DNA from: Aquanectria penicillioides
Lineage: Eukaryota > Ascomycota > Sordariomycetes > Hypocreales > Nectriaceae
Assembly (NCBI GenBank): GCA_003415625.1
Contig: PYIU01000010.1
Span: 1,796,501 to 1,860,500 of the forward strand
Direction of reading: 5' to 3'
Length of the DNA: 64,000 nt
Part shown: piece by piece, positions 47,368 to 59,030 of the stretch
Numbering within the stretch: position 1 is the first letter of the stretch
How the letters are laid out: the number at the start of each line of letters is the position of its first letter
Notes under the pieces: model-generated
What the model was told of the DNA's origin: nothing
Database searches by the model: none
Seen by the model: the letters and a program-made list of their open reading frames with translations, nothing else
Made by a program: the position numbers and the translations under genes

Positions 47368-47881
47368 TGATTCGAAAATTCACAACCCTGATTCTTGTAA
47401 CCTGCGAACTCGTGTGGTGTGGCAGTCACGGATTGATAAGGACCAAGCTGGTCATCTCAAGGGCACGTCATCTTGACTCTTATCTTCGCCCCCGCCCCCC
47501 CCCCCCCCCCCCTCAACCTTGGCGCTGATAAGCTTCCGGAATAGATTCCGAACGGCTGGTGCGGGGTGAAAAGAAGAGGCTCGGCTCCACCACATCTTCG
47601 GCCCCGGTCATCTACAGCACATGAATCATTCGAGGTTAGTACAATACACAGTAGCAACAAATCACTCGTCCTCAACCTCCAATTTTATTCAATTGCTGAG
47701 ATAAATAGATTCACTTATTTTTCTAACGAGGTTCTACTTGATAGATAATTAACAGCTATTCGGTGTCGTCTCCACAAAGTACAATACACTCTCTGCCTAT
47801 CCTTGCTTAGTGCGTCCCGACTCGTTTATTCCCTAAACAAGCATTCCGAGATACCGCTGTTGGCTCCAGGAGGAATCAGGT
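47368..47881. other. Intergenic with homopolymer C tract
   Basis: About 510 bases upstream of the regulator and downstream of the MoaF-like gene. It contains the C tract listed separately. No gene recognised. Confidence 0.45.
47489..47512. repeat. Poly-C tract
   Basis: A run of about 18 C interrupted once by G (CCCCCG then C-run), located 120-145 bases upstream of the regulator's start. Such a tract is prone to length error in sequencing and to slippage. Confidence 0.85.
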
Positions 47882-48709
47882 CTATTTGGGAAGAGGCTTT
47901 GATAGGATCTCTTCGATCTTGCTCTTATTATCGGACACAATGCTTGCATATGAGCCAAACATCATGTGAACGGGCCTATTCGGTTTGGGATCCCAGCAGA
48001 AGAATCGTCCGGTAGAACGCATAGCCTTAAGATCGACCACGATTACAGACTCAACTGGCATGATTGTCTCGCTCCAGAACAGCAAATAAAGCTCGTCCTT
48101 GAGCTTCATCACTCGGCAAGGCTCAGCATCTGCCAAACCCTTTTCTGTGCCGCTGAGGCAATGCCACATGACAGTGCCTTTGTTCAGGTACACATGCTCA
48201 TATGCGTCTCTGGGAGTGTATCGGTAAACGATGTGTTTTCCCACGAAGTCCTCAGTATCCGGGTAGATTCCAGTCATGTTGTCTCCGTTCATGAAAGCTT
48301 TTGAGAACTTAGTCCATGTCCTCTTTTCTCCGTCTTTCCCAACGAAGCCAGAGAGCGCCACGACCCCCTGGCCTGTCGCAAGGTCAAGCACCAAGGTAAC
48401 CTGCTCGTTGTACGTCGGCTTGCAAAAGTCCACGAAAAAGACATCTGGGCGGACTTCAAACGCCTTGTACTTGGCATCGGCAGTAACTCCAGTCATGTCC
48501 CCACCATCCAAAATTTTCCACGTGAGGTTCTCATCGTCAATAAAGTGATGGGAAATTCGCAGACCATTGTCAAAAGTATGGTCAAGGGTTTTTCCGCTCA
48601 GCTTGCTAGTTGACAGCATTGTATGCTCTCCGTACCCGACTGCCAGCTCCTCCAGGGATGGCCAGTCTGAGACGGGAATGTACCCCGGAGTCTCTGCAGA
48701 TGTGGTCAT
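47882..48709 (-). CDS. MoaF-like protein
   Basis: Single-exon gene of 275 residues that resembles the two-part MoaF family (MoaF N-terminal and C-terminal lipocalin-like domains). Seen: WPSLEELAVGYG, LSGKTLDHTFDNGLRISHHF, and then DVFFVDFCKPTYNEQVTLVLDL in the first half. The second half has DFVGKHIVYRYTPRDAYEHVYLN, MWHCLSGTEKGLADAEPC and KDELYLLFWSETIMPVESVIVVDL. The symmetry of two similar beta-rich halves is visible. MoaF was named in a bacterial monoamine-use operon and its biochemical role is not established; related calycin folds bind small aromatics. No signal peptide, so cytosolic. It sits between a C6 regulator and a permease. The function is a guess from context only. Confidence 0.8.
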   Translation of the reverse strand: MTTSAETPGYIPVSDWPSLEELAVGYGEHTMLSTSKLSGKTLDHTFDNGLRISHHFIDDENLTWKILDGGDMTGVTADAKYKAFEVRPDVFFVDFCKPTYNEQVTLVLDLATGQGVVALSGFVGKDGEKRTWTKFSKAFMNGDNMTGIYPDTEDFVGKHIVYRYTPRDAYEHVYLNKGTVMWHCLSGTEKGLADAEPCRVMKLKDELYLLFWSETIMPVESVIVVDLKAMRSTGRFFCWDPKPNRPVHMMFGSYASIVSDNKSKIEEILSKPLPK

Positions 48710-49532
48710 TTTGGGAGAAATAGTGGAGAAAGTGGGTATGAGATTAAGTAGATTGAAGATCAGATGTTACTCATTCGAGAGGTAATTGCATACTTGATAA
48801 TGAATGAAACACTTTCTAGTGGACTATCTCTTCTATAAGTACTCGATTCTGAATCTTCCCACATCCAACATCCGGAACATGAGTGACGAGGAGCAATCCC
48901 GTGGCAGCAAAGGAGGCTCTAGCTAAGCCTAGAACCCATGCTCGCACTTGTTGCTCTAATACGGTTTAGTGTCGACAGGCATCAGTCCCAGCATTGCCAA
49001 CCACAACAGGCTTAGCATGGGATGATTTAAGACCCGCCGCTACGCACTTTCGCCCTGGATAAGGAATAGTGTCAACTTGGAGTTGGGCTACTACGTGATT
49101 CATCACCCGAACAAGTTTAGCTCAAAACAGCTCTCAAGGCAGTGCGTTCGAGGGTCGGGGCAACTGATGTCCATGCCAGATACAAACTGACTTGGCAAGA
49201 AGTGGCGATACTCCGCAAATCGGGACGCTCGGCATCCCTGCGTCAACGCACAAACAGGGCTAGCGAGGCCACATTGAAGCAAATGGCCTAGTTGAACCCC
49301 TTGTCCGTCAAGACATCTGACACCCCCTGGGACCTAGTCCGCGCCCGCAAGTACGAGCTCACTACTAGTTTGTTGAATCGGTATCACTACCTATCAAAGC
49401 CAGATATGTATACGGTAAGTAGCCATCCAATGTATATATAAGGCAACCCGACGTAGCGGCGGTGTTGTTGCGACCGTCCTATACCCAACTCACGTCACCG
49501 GCCTCTGCCCTATCACTCTCGAGTTTGCCAAC
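48710..49532. other. Divergent region (MoaF-like / permease)
   Basis: About 820 bases shared by two divergent starts. Contains a TATA box for the permease; no other element assigned. Confidence 0.45.
49433..49442 (+). promoter_or_regulatory. TATA box of permease gene
   Basis: TATATATAAG about 90 bases before the ATG at 49533. Confidence 0.5.
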
Positions 49533-51355
49533 ATGGATGATGTCAAGAAGCCGATGGCATCAAATCTGAACGAGAGCATCTCTCTCACTGATCAGTCCTC
49601 GAAACTTCCCTCGGGTGTCTCGAGCGATGAGAGACGATTGGCTCAACTGGGTCACCAACAGGAGCTGAACCGGACTTTCTCTCTGACAGCTCTCGGCGCC
49701 TTGTGCCTCTGTTTGATGGCAACATGGGAGGCACTATCTACAGTCATTGCTACCGCTCTGATTAGTGGCGGTCCGCCATGTTTGTTCTACAACTAGTATG
49801 GCTCCTCAAAGCGGACTTGGGTTGACACAACTGACATGACTTGTAGTGTTCTGTCGTTTTTATGCACCGTATGCATTGTCATGTCACTCGGCGAAATTGC
49901 ATCAATTTACCCGACTGCAGGCGGTATGTCTTCCCCCAATCCGAGTTTTGTTGATCAGAGAATTGTTGAAACTGATGGTTGGTCCAGGACAGTATCACTG
50001 GGTGGCAGCTCTGGCCCCAGCTTCCACAAGATCCGCCGCGTCATGGGCAACCGGCTGGATTTCTTTGGGTGGACAGATTGTCCTGACCGCCTCCTCCGCC
50101 TTTGCCTCGGGCCTTCAAGCTCAAAGTCTCATAATCCTCAACGACGACTCATATGTCCCCACACGCTGGCAAGGCATGCTATTCTACTGGGCAATCCTTG
50201 TCATAGCAGGCCTCATCAACATCTGGGGAATCAAGGTGATGCCGCGACTTAATTTGTTAACTGGTTTGTGCACACCGAGGATGTCATTCTCTAAGATCTG
50301 ACCTAATATGACGCCACTAGGAATCCTACACATTGCAGCATTTGTAGGAATCATCATCACCCTTGGAGTCATGGCTCCAAAAAATAGTTCGTCATTCGTC
50401 TTTACAGAGTTCGTCAATAACAGCGGTTGGAAGAACGATGGCATTTCGTGGCTTGTGGGAATGCAAAGTGCCGTATACCCGTTTTTAGGGTATGTCATGA
50501 TATATGTATGCGATGGTCTATGTCGAGCTAACTGAACCCAGGTATGATGCAGCATGTCACTTGGCAGAAGAGCTCCCTAATGCCAGCCGCAATGTTCCCC
50601 TAGCCATGGTTGGCAGCGTTGTTGTCAATGGCGTGATAGGATTTGCATATTGCATCATGTTGCTTTATTCTGCTGGCTCTTTGGAATCACTGCTCCAAAC
50701 ACCCACCGGCTATCCGTTTATGCAAATCTTCCTCGACGCAACCCAATCTCGAGCTGGGGCAACAATTCTCTCCCTCATGCCAGTTCTCATCGCTTTTGCC
50801 GCCACTATCGCCGGAACTGCTTCAACATCACGTACACTCTGGGCATTCGCGCGCGACAAAGCTATGCCTTTCCATACGCAACTTAGCTCTGTGAGCTCAA
50901 GCATGCAGGTCCCCGTTTTTGCTGTGGTGGTAGTGATTGGCCTCCAGATTTTGCTAGGACTAATCTATCTTGGCAACGCAACAGCATTCAACGCCATTCT
51001 CTCCACTGCCATCATCAGCTTATACCTTTCCTATGTTCTGCCCATTGTATACATGTTCTTGTTCGGGCGACGGACTCTGCCCAAGGATAGCTATGGCCCG
51101 TTTGCTCTGCCCCGCCCCATTGGCGATGCGGTGAATATCATCAGCATGGTGTGGATAGTTGTCGTTATCATTTTCAGCACCTTCCCGATATATATGCCAG
51201 TATCACCCGAAAATATGAATTACTCAGTTGTCGTCCTGGCAGGGTGGGGTGTGTTTGGCATGGTGTATTATTGGTGCATTGGAAGCAGTACCTATCAAGT
51301 TCCATTGACTGATATTGCAATTATTGATTCGCAAATTGGAGAGGCTGAGAAATAG
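49533..51355 (+). CDS. APC-family amino-acid/GABA permease-like transporter
   Basis: Plasma-membrane transporter of the amino acid/choline/GABA (APC) superfamily, 532 residues and about 12 helices. Five exons (49533-49795, 49847-49923, 49988-50263, 50321-50489, 50542-51355) keep phase. Seen: LAQLGHQQELNRTFSLTALGALCLCLMATWEA (split here) as the first helix entry, SLGEIASIYPTAGGQYHWVAALAP, the fungal GABA/choline permease signature, and WATGWISLGGQIVLTASSAFA. YDAACHLAEELPNASRNVPLAM is the eukaryotic permease loop with acidic residues, followed by TLWAFARDKAMPFH. The protein would import an amine or amino acid. With the MoaF-like and C6-regulator genes, this suggests uptake and use of an amine, but the substrate is unproven. 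Confidence 0.9.
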
Positions 51356-52075
51356 TGATAGTTTTCGTTTCTTTTTTGTAACAAATAGTGTCTTGAAGCT
51401 CATCAGTGAAATAAACTTGGTGTGTTTGAGATGAATTCTATCTAGCTTTCCTCGTCTAGCCCATCAAGGCATATTGCATTGCGAATTTTCACGCCGACGT
51501 GGAAAGCATACAACTATGTGAGATTGTTTTTGAATCATAGAACTCCTATTAAAACATTATACATCTAGCATCTCATTTTTCTAGACGCTGATTCATCGCA
51601 GCAGTGACGTTGGAGACCAGGAGGATCAAGCTCAATACTCTTCTCTAGTGATTGCTACAGGGTGTTATGCGAGTCTAGGGTAGCTTCTGCAAACCTGAGA
51701 TTTCAAGGCGGAAGTGGCCAAGTTCGTCCGTTGTTTTCGGGCGAACGAGGACGCTAAAAACAGTAGCTAAGCAGCCGCCCGTTCGTGACCCAGTCGGCGT
51801 TGGCGAGGATCTTTTTGTCAGCATCAGCGACAATAGGCTTCGGCCGACTTTCATCCGACACCTTGACTGAAAATGGATCTCAGTGGGTAGATCAATCAAG
51901 CAATCACATCTCGGTTCCAGTACGAAATGGGTATATGCCGATGCATCATTTGTAATCTCATGTAGATATAATAGAATCAAGGAAACCTGCCTTTTGCTAA
52001 ACCAGACGCAAAGTATTACACAATCAAGAAAGCAATTCATTGTCGAAAGCTATCACCATCCAATAGACGAACAAA
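51356..52075. other. Intergenic
   Basis: About 720 bases. A minus frame 52040-51675 has no recognisable family. It serves as upstream region of the NmrA-like gene. Confidence 0.45.
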
Positions 52076-53007
52076 ATGCCCAAAATTCTAGCAGTCTTTG
52101 GGGCCACAGGTCAACAAGGCAGTTCTGTCATCAACCACGTTCTCAACGACGCAGATCTTTCGAAAAAGTATAAGATCCGTGCTATTACTCGAGATGTCAA
52201 CTCGGACAAGGCTCAGCAGCTCAAAGACAAGGTGGAAGTTGTCCAAGGCGATGTTTTCAACCGGGCGTCGCTTGAAGCAGCGCTGACCGGTGCAAATTTC
52301 ATCTTCATCATGACAACCCCTTCCTTTGGCCCCAACGCTGTGGAAGTCGAGTACAACAATGCCAAGGTGATTGCCGACGTTGCTGTCGAGAAAGGCGCCG
52401 AATATATCATCTTCAGTACCTTGCCTTCCGTCATAGACATTTCCGGTGGGAAGTACACCAAGGTCTCTGCATTCGACGCCAAGGCAAAAGCCGAGCAGTA
52501 CATTCGCGGCCTTTCCGTTAAAAGCGCATTCTGCGCTCTAGGGTCGTTCATGGAGAACTTGCAATCACAGGCCTTTTGCGCTCCAAAACCAGCCTCTAAC
52601 GGCACTTGGGTCATGGCCCGCCACGTGTCCCCGAAGTCTAAGATCCCTTGATAGATGCTGTAGGAGACTCTGGCAAATTCGTCGGAGCTATTTTGGCCGA
52701 GCCTGACAAATACGAAGGCAAGACATTGTGTGGGGCTCAAGCAATGTACACCTTTGAGGAAATAGTTGCCCTCTTGTCCAAGAATACTGGCAAGGCCGTC
52801 GCCTACAAGCAAATACCCACCGAAGAGTTTTGGAACTCTGTCCCCATTGCAGCCGACATCTTTACTGAAGGCTTTAGCTTCTATGAAGAATTTGGATACT
52901 ATGGCCCAGATTCCGAGAAATTGATCGCGTGGGGTGCTGAGAACGCGCGGGGTCGGCTTTCTACTCTGGAGGAGTTCTTGGAAGCCCATCCTTTTCGGCT
53001 GGAATAA
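52076..53007 (+). CDS. NmrA-like NAD(P)-binding protein (frame break near 52648)
   Basis: Atypical SDR of the NmrA/HSCARG type, about 310 residues. It opens with ILAVFGATGQQGSSVI (G-x-x-G-x-x-G cofactor loop, residues 9-15). VEVVQGDVFNRASLEAAL, then FIFIMTTPSFG and YIIFSTLPSV follow. The reading frame stops at KSKIP; the next frame continues at once with LIDAVGDSGKFVGAIL, YTFEEIVALLSK and FGYYGPDSEKL, matching the family. A single missing T in the run CCCTTGATAG would account for it. By family, it senses the NADP redox state or acts as a reductase; the active-site Tyr of classical SDRs is absent. The clean remainder suggests a sequence error or a very recent loss. Confidence 0.78.
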
Positions 53008-53970
53008 CTAGACATTACAACAAGCTCAACTGGGTACTAACAAGGCGATCCATAAACCTTGGCAATATAGCTATGTAAGATGAAGTTTCAGCACCTGGCA
53101 TGTGGTTGGATACCGGTTTGTGTGGGGTGGTTGGTGCAGTGGCGGGGGAACATCGAATTGAGAAACTTTTGCATGTTGGTTCGTCTGATCAACAATTATT
53201 CATAGCCAATTATATCAAAGTATATTAAATCAACTCTCTTCTCTATAGAACAGTCTATTCGCTCATCTAGTCGTGTCGCGTCTTCAAGTTGTCGGCAAAT
53301 TGAACCTTCCACACCTAGATGCCTCATTCCATGCCAAGTCGTATGGGAATCTAGTTGTTGTCTCTCCTCTCCCCAGCACGCATGATTAAGCCCGAACAGC
53401 GTGGCGGCGAAGAAAAAAAAGATTCAGAAAAACAGAGGGCGTGTTTCTTCAACGAAGGTGTTCTCGTTCGTCATTCGCAGAATTTGTCATATATAAGCCG
53501 CACAATTATTGCAATACGAGAGGGCTCCCCTTTTTGGCACTATGGCGCAGTTGGCAGATTCAACAGAATTGACAGTGACGTGACTAGGTTCTATCAACAC
53601 GCATACGCGACGACTTTCCGGTGCTGACTTGTCTCTCATGCGGGGTAGACATCTTCCCTTTGCGTTTGCTTCTGCAATAATCCTACTTGAGTCGCCCGTA
53701 CATTGACGGAAGGGGATGGCAGACGAAGAAACCCCCCAGACGCCCCCAGACGGTACAACTGTTGCACCAAAATCGCCAACAACAGCAACCAGGTTACACT
53801 CGGTAGAGCACTGGGAGCAACTCGCTGCGGTAATATTCATATCAAACACACGCAGAAAGTGACAGCAGCTGAGAAACTGGGCTAGGTTTAGACCACCGCC
53901 GGCGATGAAGGTGACGATGCGAAAGCGTTCCCAGGCCCATATTACACCCACATACTGACCCGAATTTCAG
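53008..53970. other. Intergenic plus lost methyltransferase body
   Basis: About 960 bases in which a complete SAM-binding domain would be expected upstream of the tail exon but none is visible. A short frame from ATG 53716 (48 codons, Pro/Thr-rich) may be an N-terminal leftover. Confidence 0.35.
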
Positions 53971-54204
53971 ATCGTTGGTGAGTGGCCTAAGGAAATGGAC
54001 AGGTGTCAAATTGGTAAATTCCTTCAGGTTGCACTTGAGCAGGATTTTGAAGGTTACATTTTGTACATGGCCAGCCAGCTCCTGGGCTGGACCATGGATG
54101 AAGTTAGGATGTACTGCGCCCAGCTACGGCGCGAGATCCGATCCGGCAAGGATCACGCCTTCTTCCGATTCAGAGCTGTCTATGGACGAAAACCTGCAGC
54201 TTGA
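53971..54204 (+). pseudogene. C-terminal fragment of LaeA-like/TAM methyltransferase
   Basis: An exon-like piece after a TTTCAG acceptor reads IVGEWPKEMDRCQIGKF, then YILYMASQLLGWTMDEVRMYC, RREIRSGKDHAFFRFRAVYGRKP and stop. This matches the C-terminal end of fungal class I SAM methyltransferases related to LaeA (WPKD, LGWT-x-EEV, HAYFPIHVVYGQKP in relatives). The SAM-binding part (usually 200 residues before it) cannot be found in the preceding kilobase. It is therefore best explained as the 3' remnant of a deleted gene. No start codon serves it other than ATG 53995. Confidence 0.6.
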
Positions 54205-54540
54205 TTTGCTTCGAATTGTGGATTTATTCGAGCAGGTATTGGTGATACTGAGAGCATAGGGCCGGAGGAAGGTTTCCAAGTAGACCTTGCTGTATTGTAT
54301 GAGTACTGTATTGGTATTTGTATAGTTTTTTCAAGAGTGGTGGATGAAATGAAGAGACTCCCGCTCACGTGCATGAGTAGTAGATGTGTGATTTGACGTA
54401 GATCTTATTACTGCGTGAGGGAACCATGAATTGCACATAACTTCGAAGTATACTCGCTCGCGCCTCGGTTCTAAATTGCCGTATCTATTTTCATCCCATG
54501 TCGCCTGTATGTATGTTGACCACCGAACATGATTTACCAT

Positions 54541-55603
54541 TTAATAATTGCCAGCCCCGTCCCGTCTGTACTGGTTATTGTTGTAACCGTGTCCATTTCC
54601 ACTAGCATCGTAAGGCGTCGTGACGGGATTATAAGAGACAGCAGTTGGATACCTATGGGGATTAGTCACAAAGGCTACTGTGAGCTCATGAAAATGCGAC
54701 TCACATTGGAATCTCCTCTTGTGATCCCTTCTGCACCTTATATTTGTGGACGCTCAACTCCCCGGGCAACAGAACAACCCAAATGAGCAGCGCGATGATC
54801 ATTAACGAAGCATCAAATGCGTAAAGGGTCCATTCGTGCGTGAAGAAATAGCTCTTGGCACCCATGGCGTATTCTATGACGCGAAAGATGGAGCGCACCA
54901 TGACAAGGGCGCTGACGGAGTAGAGCACCCACAACGTCTTCTTCCAGGGAAAGTTGCCGCTCATCGAGGCCGATCGCTTTCCGAAGCGAGTGTGAAAAAT
55001 GACTGCCGTGATCACGAAGAGCCCAAAGAAGAAAATCTGCACAAACAAGCCGATAAGGATGATGACCTTGGGAACGTTTGGGTTTATTGTCTGGTTTGTC
55101 GCTAGAGCACCGCCGCCGCACTGGACCAGGAAGGACAAGATGTCGCCAGAGACGAACAGACGGGTGAGCCATCTGGCTGACACGATTGAGTCCTTTTCGG
55201 CGTTGAGTTTGCGCATTAGACGACTGAGGGCCATGTAAATCGACGCAGCGAAAAGAGATGGTGCGACGAGGATCAGGATCATCTGGATTGCGTAAATTCC
55301 CAGTTTATCGGTCTGCTTGTTACAGGCGACTCGGGCGGCGTATCCTAAACACTCCACTGCGAGAGGACGCTGGTTAGCAGGGTTGTTCCCATGGCTCCTA
55401 AAGCAGAGCTGAGCAGTGGGATGAAACATACTGATTCCGCCGACAATCAAAGCAAGATAAAACCAGGACCGCGTCTTGATCATCTTTGCAAATATGGCGA
55501 GTGTCACGACCAAGAAGCCAATCGCAAAGGCGGCGGCGGCTGGCAAAGACGGGACATATTCCCAAAGGTAAACACCCTCCTTGTAGGGTTTAACGCCGGT
55601 CAT
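54541..55603 (-). CDS. RTA1-like seven-helix membrane protein
   Basis: Plasma-membrane protein of the RTA1/RSB1 lipid-translocating-exporter family, 311 residues. The three-exon minus-strand model is 55603-55432, 55356-54705 and 54652-54541. Seven hydrophobic helices are visible, starting with LPAAAAFAIGFLVVTLAIF. Family marks are GGI-MECLGYAAR after the first intron, QMILILVAPSLFAASIYMAL, the DILSFLVQCGGGA block, MVRSIFRVIEYAMG and FDASLMIIALLIWVVLLPGE. The last exon adds a Tyr/Asn-rich tail ending DGAGNY. ATG 55603 is chosen because the frame extends upstream only via GTG. RTA1 proteins are linked to 7-aminocholesterol or azole resistance and sphingoid base export. The pyrimidine-rich tract (55690-55745) lies upstream. 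Confidence 0.9.
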
Positions 55604-56487
55604 TGTAAGGCTCAACACGATCGGGAATGCTGCAATCGACCAAACACTAGCGGTAGGAATTAGGTTTGAACGGGTCTTATAAATGCACTGTTTTGGTTTC
55701 CGTTGTTTTTTGTCTTGTTCTTTTTTCTTGTTCTTTTTTTTTCGTGTTTACCAATGGTTCCACCCTGCCTCTTATCAACCTGGCCCTGTTGGCAAAGGAT
55801 CGTATTGAATCTATCCCCCTGCGTCAATGACACTGTAAATAAAATCCTTGCTAGGAAAACACGAGTCGGAGTGCCCAATAAGGCATGGTGCGGCTGTTCA
55901 GCGCCGACACCCGGCCGCTCAGCCCAGCTGAAATGAGATATGACACCCTCTGCTTACGCGCATGTCAGACTTGAATTACGAGCGTTGGACCGTGAGTGAA
56001 TCCTGCTATGGGTCGGCTATCGCTGTTGCTACAGGCCTGTAGATCACCAACCCTTGTGGGTAATTTCCCTGCTTGAAACACTTGCGGATTATCTACCCAG
56101 GACATGGCTGCCTCCCGCCACAGGTGCCCATTTGCGAGGCGCGCTGCTGCCTCCAAATAGTATTTGATCGACCCCTATTATGTATTGAATGGACAAAGGC
56201 TCCTCAATGAGCATCCTGTGACGCATCAGTAGTCAGAAACTGTCGGTTTATTAAGTGGACGAGGCAAGCAGTGAGCACGCAATGTGGACTAACTCAAAGC
56301 CACACGTGGAAGAGGCGATCATAATCCTAGATTTAACCATGAATTCGCGTCCAAGGTGCATAAATCATAGAAAAGGTTACTATACTTAACATCCAGCGCG
56401 GCCCACTGCTCCGGTTTATTCCCCCACATTCTCAGCATCTGTTTCCAATGACATGACGGCGTACAATGAAACACTGGGCATGGCGTT
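55604..56487. other. Intergenic
   Basis: About 880 bases. The left part has a strong T-rich/CTTGTT tract (about 55690-55745) upstream of the RTA1 gene. Nothing else recognised. Confidence 0.45.
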
Positions 56488-58142
56488 CTACTGGAAGAAA
56501 GACCTGCCCACGTAATCCAGCATTTCTGCAGTGTAAGAATGCTGCATCATTGTACCACCAATGACGTTGAGCTCTGCCAGTACCCATTCTTTCCACGCCT
56601 CCGGAACATGGCTCCACGCCACGCACATAGGAAAGGCGAGAAACACCGAACCAAGCGGCGCGAGGGGCTTAGCATATGGAACAACGCTACAAATCAACTC
56701 TGCAAAGTTTCTAGATTCCATGGCGGCCAGTGTTAGCATACCTCCAGACCAAGTTGCACACCCGTAATCTTGGAGAAGCTGGTGTAGCCGTGTCAGGATT
56801 GTGTTGATCTGGATAACCATGGCCCAACTACGCGTTGCTGTGTGCGCAAGCTTCTCCTCGCTGAAATCAAACTGGAATGGCAGGGGTGATGTTTCATCTG
56901 GAGAGTTCTTCTGCGAGATTAGTCGTTTTCCCGGGTCGTCCCACTGCATAAGCTCGTCTAGCTCTCGCTGGCATTTATAAATGTCCATCCGCAAAGCAAG
57001 AGCCTGGTTGAACGACTCCACCAAGGGCTTTAGATCTCCAGTCTCCAGTGCCTTCTGTTTTGCTTCACGAATATCTACCAGCAACGATGCCATACTGCTG
57101 AAAGGAATGACTTGACGAATGTCCAGATTCTGCCTCGACAAGTCTCCATCCTCATCAGGCCACAGCCAGCGCCACTGAGGCTCAGTCATGAGACACCGTG
57201 TGCCCGTCAGAAACGCCTTGACAATCTATGGAGGGTTCATCAGCCACAACATGCAACATGGACCATGTGAGAAACAAAAAGTGTAGAGCTTACCATGGGA
57301 CCAATCGCCGTAACTACCATGTATCGCCCAAATTCGTCCTTAGCACAGCATGGGCCCGCGTTTTGGATGAAGGCGGCCATGCCTCCAGAGTGCTGCACGT
57401 ACTGATGGCTCATTCCTGATCTACCTATAGCCTCGGCAGCAGCAAGGAGGGAGATGCAGGCGAGAGTTGTGCTTCGTCTCCCTTGATCCGGGTTGTCAAG
57501 AGCTTCTTGGAGACTCCTCAGCGCCTTGTAATAAGTTTCCTCGTGTATGTGGTGCTCCTGGCCGCGTCGGACGAGGGATGCGTGAGTGTGTATGAGACAT
57601 TCAACAGCATGGTCCATGGCAGGGGACTGGCCAAGGTACTGTGGTACATACTGCAAGCCATTTATGAACGAAGAAATACAGTATCCCCGCGGCGCGTTGT
57701 CGTACGCGGAGACAAATTGGTTGCGGAGTCGGTCCAGCGGACTAAGATCGGGCAGTGGTGAGAGCCGGAATACCATAATCAGCGGGCCATCAGATGCCGT
57801 CGTCGTATTGGCGGAAGCAAGGCGATTCAGTGATCTATCCCTGCTGGGTCCCGAAACAGGCACAAGCTGTGATCCCCAGCGTTGGCCAGACCTAGGCCCG
57901 GCAGTGTCGGAGAGTAGCGAAGATCCGGTGCACTTGCGCTTCTTCTTAGCGCACTGCCCACACACAGGGCGCACTTCATCACACTAGACAGGGCATTCGT
58001 TAGTCAGAAACTGCCCAATTTGGTCCTATGATGAGATCCCTGGACTCAATACGGACTGGATCATCTCCTAGATGTTACGCCCTACCTTGACTCTCCGCTG
58101 TCTGCACGTGTCGCAGCTCTTTGTTCGACGGAACTCCGCCAT
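56488..58142 (-). CDS. Zn2Cys6 transcription factor
   Basis: Nuclear regulator of 494 residues from three exons (58142-58086, 57983-57294, 57225-56488). The zinc cluster is split at the third cysteine by intron 1: SCDTCRQRRVK / CDEVRPVCGQCAKKKRKCTG, with C-x2-C-x6-C-x5-C-x2-C-x6-C spacing. A Ser/Pro-rich linker follows. The middle part resembles orphan C6 regulators (LRNQFVSAYDN, HAVECLIHTHASLVRRG, YYKALRSLQEALDNPDQ, TLACISLLAAAEAI). The C-terminus includes SVFLAFPMCVAWSHVPEAWKEWVL. The nearest genes are an RTA1 exporter (convergent-like, same strand downstream) and an SDR. A possible control of these is only inferred from position. No lesions. Confidence 0.88.
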
Positions 58143-59030
58143 TAGGAGGTGTCAGTCATAAAGGGTGATTTAGCACGCGACTTGGAAAGGGTCCAGTTGG
58201 CCGCAACATCATTTATACCGAGTTTGTTAGTATGATGCGCGGCAATGATGCGCGTATCTGATGCTTGCTGTCAGCTCCATCCGCCAGCCGAGAACGGTAC
58301 CCATGCAGCGCTGTGGCGCCAAGTTGCCGGGATAGCTGATCTCTGGTGCCGTGGCAACTGTACACCACGAATTAAGGCCCATTGTTAGTCTTACTCTGCA
58401 ACAGATGCCGGTGCTCCGCCTGCGTGGGCTGCTGACCGTTGCAACGGGAATTAGGCAGTCAAGTAGCACAGGCATTAGGGGTGGAAAGAAGTCCCTACGT
58501 CATCCCTGTTCTGTAGCTCCTGTGGAGATTTCTATAATTATAAACAAACCTCGTGTATTTTCAACTCGAAACGAATTGGGTATATAGTTATCTGCTGAAT
58601 CTTTTCAAATTCCCAACCCAAACCAACGGCCAACTGACGGTATGAACATGGGAAGTGAGAGAAACGTCGCGGACATTACAGCCGAGTTAGGTTAAGTCTA
58701 TTCTACTGTCTCATGCCATGAAGCTAAACGTGACTGCATCCAACTTTGAATGCAGCCGTGGGCCATTTGGTGTGCGGTTTGCTTATCGCTTCAGCATCGC
58801 GAACCTTTCATCGCCATTCTAGTCCATCACTTCGCTTCATGCCAACCATGCCATTCTGTATCAATTGCAATTCAATAAAAGTAGTTTTGCTTTAAATCAC
58901 GTGGTAAAATCCATGGACGTGGTGGTTGATTGCGGCATGAATCCCCGATCCAGTTGGCTCAGCCGTACGAAGCTGTGACAACTATATTAATGTTCATCCC
59001 CGCTCCGGATCACTTCTTATAGCAGTGGCA
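58143..59030. other. Intergenic
   Basis: About 890 bases upstream of the C6 regulator. No supported feature. Confidence 0.45.

Noticed and set aside
52600..52660. Intron to explain the NmrA frame change
   Set aside because: No donor/acceptor pair restores the frame, and the family sequence is continuous across the point.
52213..52989. 258-codon minus-strand frame over the NmrA-like gene
   Set aside because: Antisense shadow; the plus strand carries the conserved protein.
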